DNA of 18,416 nt from Chloroflexota bacterium. GTDB lineage: Bacteria; Chloroflexota; Anaerolineae; Anaerolineales; UBA4823. Positions within the stretch are counted from its first letter, which is position 1, and each line of letters opens with the position of its first letter. Where the stretch lies: assembly GCA_030613705.1 (NCBI GenBank), contig JAUWLJ010000004.1, positions 1 through 18,416 on the forward strand. The letters run 5' to 3'. The notes below the pieces were generated by a model. It worked only from the letters and a program-made list of their open reading frames with translations. It had not been told where the DNA came from and did no database searches. This document shows, one piece after another, positions 16,749-18,416 of this stretch. The position numbers were made by a program, and so were the translations under genes.

Positions 16749-17512
16749 AAGTCATAGAACGCTCGCCAATCGGTGGCGAGGGCAGCTCAAAGAGCTTTGT
16801 AGATCGAATCAAAGGCATCTGGCAGTTCGGTTTGTCTTGGGATCAGGATGTTCAAGCCCAGCGTGTGCTGATCGCAAAGTTAGGAAAGGTTTTAGACAAC
16901 TCCTACACGTTGATTAGCAATGTCGCGATTCCAGGAGTCTCTTTGCCCGTCCCGCTAGTTCTCATCGGGCAGACTGGGGTGCAGACTCTATACGTCAGCG
17001 CGGCCAAGGGGATTTTCCGAATCAAAGGGGATAACTGGTACAAATTGGATGAAAAGAACGAAAGTTACAAACCCTCTCGCCCCAATTTGGTCAGACGTAC
17101 GATGCTCATGTCTCGGGCGATTACCGAATATCTGAAGGAAAATGGTTATTTCCTGGATGAAAAAGAAGCCGTTCTTTATTTTTCCCAACCAGGTGTCTAT
17201 ATCGATGCACCTGAATCACCGGTTCGACTTCTGCAGAGCGATGGCGTTGATGGTTATACCGGAAGTTTGAAAGAAGAGAGCCCGGTCTTGGATGCATCAG
17301 AAATTCAGCATATCACTGAAATCTTGACCAAATCAAAGCCTGCATTACCAAAAAGAAATGAAGATCTGCGTTCTCTCACTCCTCCATCGGAAACGATTGG
17401 ATTTGGTGAATTTCAGCTGAAGGTTTGGCAGTGGATTATCCTATTCGTTTTAACTATCCTTATGTTGATCACGGTCATCCTTACTGCGGTGATCATAGTC
17501 AATGCTGTATGA
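16745..17512 (+). CDS. NERD-like membrane-anchored protein, nuclease residues apparently lost
   Basis: A 255-residue protein. Residues about 35-130 resemble a NERD (nuclease-related) domain: an Arg-containing helix with L-x2-L, LDNSYTLISNVAIPG, VLIGQTGVQTLYV, and a KGIFRIKGDNWYK strand. In active NERD domains the central strand supplies Asp and an E-x-K; here these positions read LPVPLVLIG and LYVSAAKG, so the catalytic acids seem to be missing. A linker with acidic and proline-rich parts (170-228) leads to a single C-terminal membrane helix (about 230-254). The protein therefore probably faces the cytoplasm. The start overlaps the stop of the phospholipase-like gene by the ATGA pattern. The NERD assignment is by eye and moderate; a different restriction-endonuclease-like fold is possible. 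Confidence 0.55.
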   Translation: MKVIERSPIGGEGSSKSFVDRIKGIWQFGLSWDQDVQAQRVLIAKLGKVLDNSYTLISNVAIPGVSLPVPLVLIGQTGVQTLYVSAAKGIFRIKGDNWYKLDEKNESYKPSRPNLVRRTMLMSRAITEYLKENGYFLDEKEAVLYFSQPGVYIDAPESPVRLLQSDGVDGYTGSLKEESPVLDASEIQHITEILTKSKPALPKRNEDLRSLTPPSETIGFGEFQLKVWQWIILFVLTILMLITVILTAVIIVNAV

Positions 17513-17537
17513 ATTAACGCAGAATAGAGCATAACTC

Positions 17538-18269
17538 TTGTCAAAACCTTTCCTCTCTATCATCATTCCCGCCTATAATGAAGAACAGCGACTGCCCAAT
17601 ACGTTAGAGCAGGTATTGACTTTCTTACAAGCCCAATCCTACCAGTCCGAGATCTTGATCGTAGAGAATGCCAGCCAGGATGACACATTTCAGGTTGCCA
17701 GATTATTCGCCGACCAGTATCATAATGACGATCTCCCAATCTACGTAATCCAAGAACCTGATCAGGGAAAAGGCTCTGCAGTAAAACGGGGCATGTTTAT
17801 GGCTCGCGGTGAGTATCGATTTATGTGCGATGCAGATCTTTCAATGCCGGTGATGGAGATCAACCGTTTCTTCCCACCAGCAATAGAGGAGATCGATATC
17901 ACCATTGCTTCCCGGGAAGCACCAGGGGCGGTACGTTATGACGAACCAGCTTATCGGCACCTGGTAGGCCGTTTATTTAATACCCTGATCCGGGTCCTCG
18001 CCCTCCCAGACCTAAATGATACCCAGTGCGGATTTAAGTGTTTTAGAGCTTCCGTTGCCGAAGATCTTTTCAAAGATATGACCATCACTGGCTGGTCGTT
18101 CGATGTGGAAATCCTGTATCTCGCCCAACAGCGTGGTTATCGAATTGTGGAGGTTCCCATCCAATGGTATTACAATCCGGATAGCCGTATCAGTGTTGCC
18201 AAAGATTCAATGCAAATGGCATTAGATATATTCAAAATCCGCTTCCAGAATCGGCAAGTTCGTGCATGA
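17538..18269 (+). CDS. GT2-family glycosyltransferase (dolichyl/polyprenyl-phosphate sugar synthase-like)
   Basis: A 243-residue glycosyltransferase of family 2. [15 protein letters not shown] begins the nucleotide-sugar fold, the acidic VENASQDDT follows, [11 protein letters not shown] binds the donor, and the metal-binding DxD is CDADLS (Asp98, Asp100). Downstream, the blocks [25 protein letters not shown] and [17 protein letters not shown] are typical of the DPM1/ALG5-like subgroup that transfers sugar from a nucleotide sugar to a polyprenyl phosphate. There are no C-terminal membrane helices, so it is a peripheral catalytic domain only. The start is TTG at 17538, since an in-frame stop (TAA, 17532-17534) lies just upstream. 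It is 25 bases after the NERD-like gene and overlaps rnhB by ATGA. Confidence 0.85.
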   Translation: MSKPFLSIIIPAYNEEQRLPNTLEQVLTFLQAQSYQSEILIVENASQDDTFQVARLFADQYHNDDLPIYVIQEPDQGKGSAVKRGMFMARGEYRFMCDADLSMPVMEINRFFPPAIEEIDITIASREAPGAVRYDEPAYRHLVGRLFNTLIRVLALPDLNDTQCGFKCFRASVAEDLFKDMTITGWSFDVEILYLAQQRGYRIVEVPIQWYYNPDSRISVAKDSMQMALDIFKIRFQNRQVRA

Positions 18270-18416
18270 AAAAACGCTTTGATTCCAGCCTGCTGCCCTC
18301 GGCACCCAATATTAGCTTTGAAAAAAAACTATGGGAGGCAGGCATCGAACATGTTGCCGGCATTGATGAGGCCGGCCGGGGGGCACTCGCGGGACCTGTG
18401 GCAGCAGCTGCTCTCA
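18266..18416 (+). CDS. rnhB: Ribonuclease HII, N-terminal part
   Basis: The first 50 codons of a gene that runs past the window. [21 protein letters not shown] is the defining motif of RNase HII, with the first two catalytic acids Asp34 and Glu35; the usual GRGPLAGPV has Ala for Pro here. RNase HII cuts RNA-DNA hybrids and removes single ribonucleotides from DNA. The 30-residue stretch before the motif fits other bacterial RNases HII. The start ATG shares bases with the stop of the glycosyltransferase gene (ATGA, 18266-18269), so it is likely to be the last or a later gene of that operon. The remaining catalytic residues lie outside the window. Confidence 0.93.
   Translation, partial: MKKRFDSSLLPSAPNISFEKKLWEAGIEHVAGIDEAGRGALAGPVAAAAL

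Overview
The window looks like a chromosomal segment from a Chloroflexota bacterium, most likely an Anaerolineae-type lineage. This rests on gene content and protein style: a mevalonate-pathway decarboxylase of the type Chloroflexota carry, a DUF6544 protein, a Peptidase-MA protein, a zinc-ribbon membrane protein and a short YDGVI-type hypothetical. It is an inference, not a database result. Gene density is high. I see no CRISPR array, insertion sequence, integrase, phage gene or obvious transferred island.

Left part (1-4774): the 3' end of an SGNH/GDSL-type hydrolase; a convergent DUF6544 gene; a small transglutaminase-like protein; and a large seven-helix membrane protein with an extracytoplasmic alkaline phosphatase/sulfatase-superfamily domain, resembling lipoteichoic-acid synthase or phosphoethanolamine transferases. 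A gene-poor 381-base stretch (4394-4774) separates it from the next block.

Middle part (4775-10611), all on the + strand: a mevalonate (di)phosphate decarboxylase, then an RseP-like site-2 protease, a HEAT-repeat protein, an AEC-family permease, a membrane-anchored Peptidase-MA metalloprotease and an acylphosphatase. The last four are chained by 1-4 base start/stop overlaps (TTGA, TGATG, GTGA), so they are probably one translationally coupled operon.

Next (10623-15177): radC (-) converges on acyP and diverges from a two-helix double-zinc-ribbon protein (+). That gene converges on enolase (-), which is preceded by CTP synthase (-). A hairpin followed by a T-rich tract fits an enolase terminator. 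The pyrG 5' region holds a well-formed promoter followed by a strong intrinsic terminator before the start codon, which suggests pyrG transcription is attenuated.

Right part (15432-18416), + strand: tRNA-Pro(UGG) with its own promoter and terminator, then a tight run of a conserved hypothetical, a zinc-dependent phospholipase-C-like protein, a NERD-like membrane protein whose nuclease residues look lost, a GT2 glycosyltransferase and the 5' end of rnhB.

Regulatory signals are unusually readable. Several starts follow extended -10 boxes (TGnTATAAT type), two so closely that the mRNAs should be leaderless. Three - strand promoters (radC, eno, pyrG) share a TTGCAW -35 with 17-base spacing, the eno one being weak. 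The most interesting candidates are the pyrG leader, the substrate question for the mevalonate-pathway decarboxylase, the sulfatase-fold enzyme without a sulfatase signature, and the two coupled cassettes of poorly described envelope proteins.
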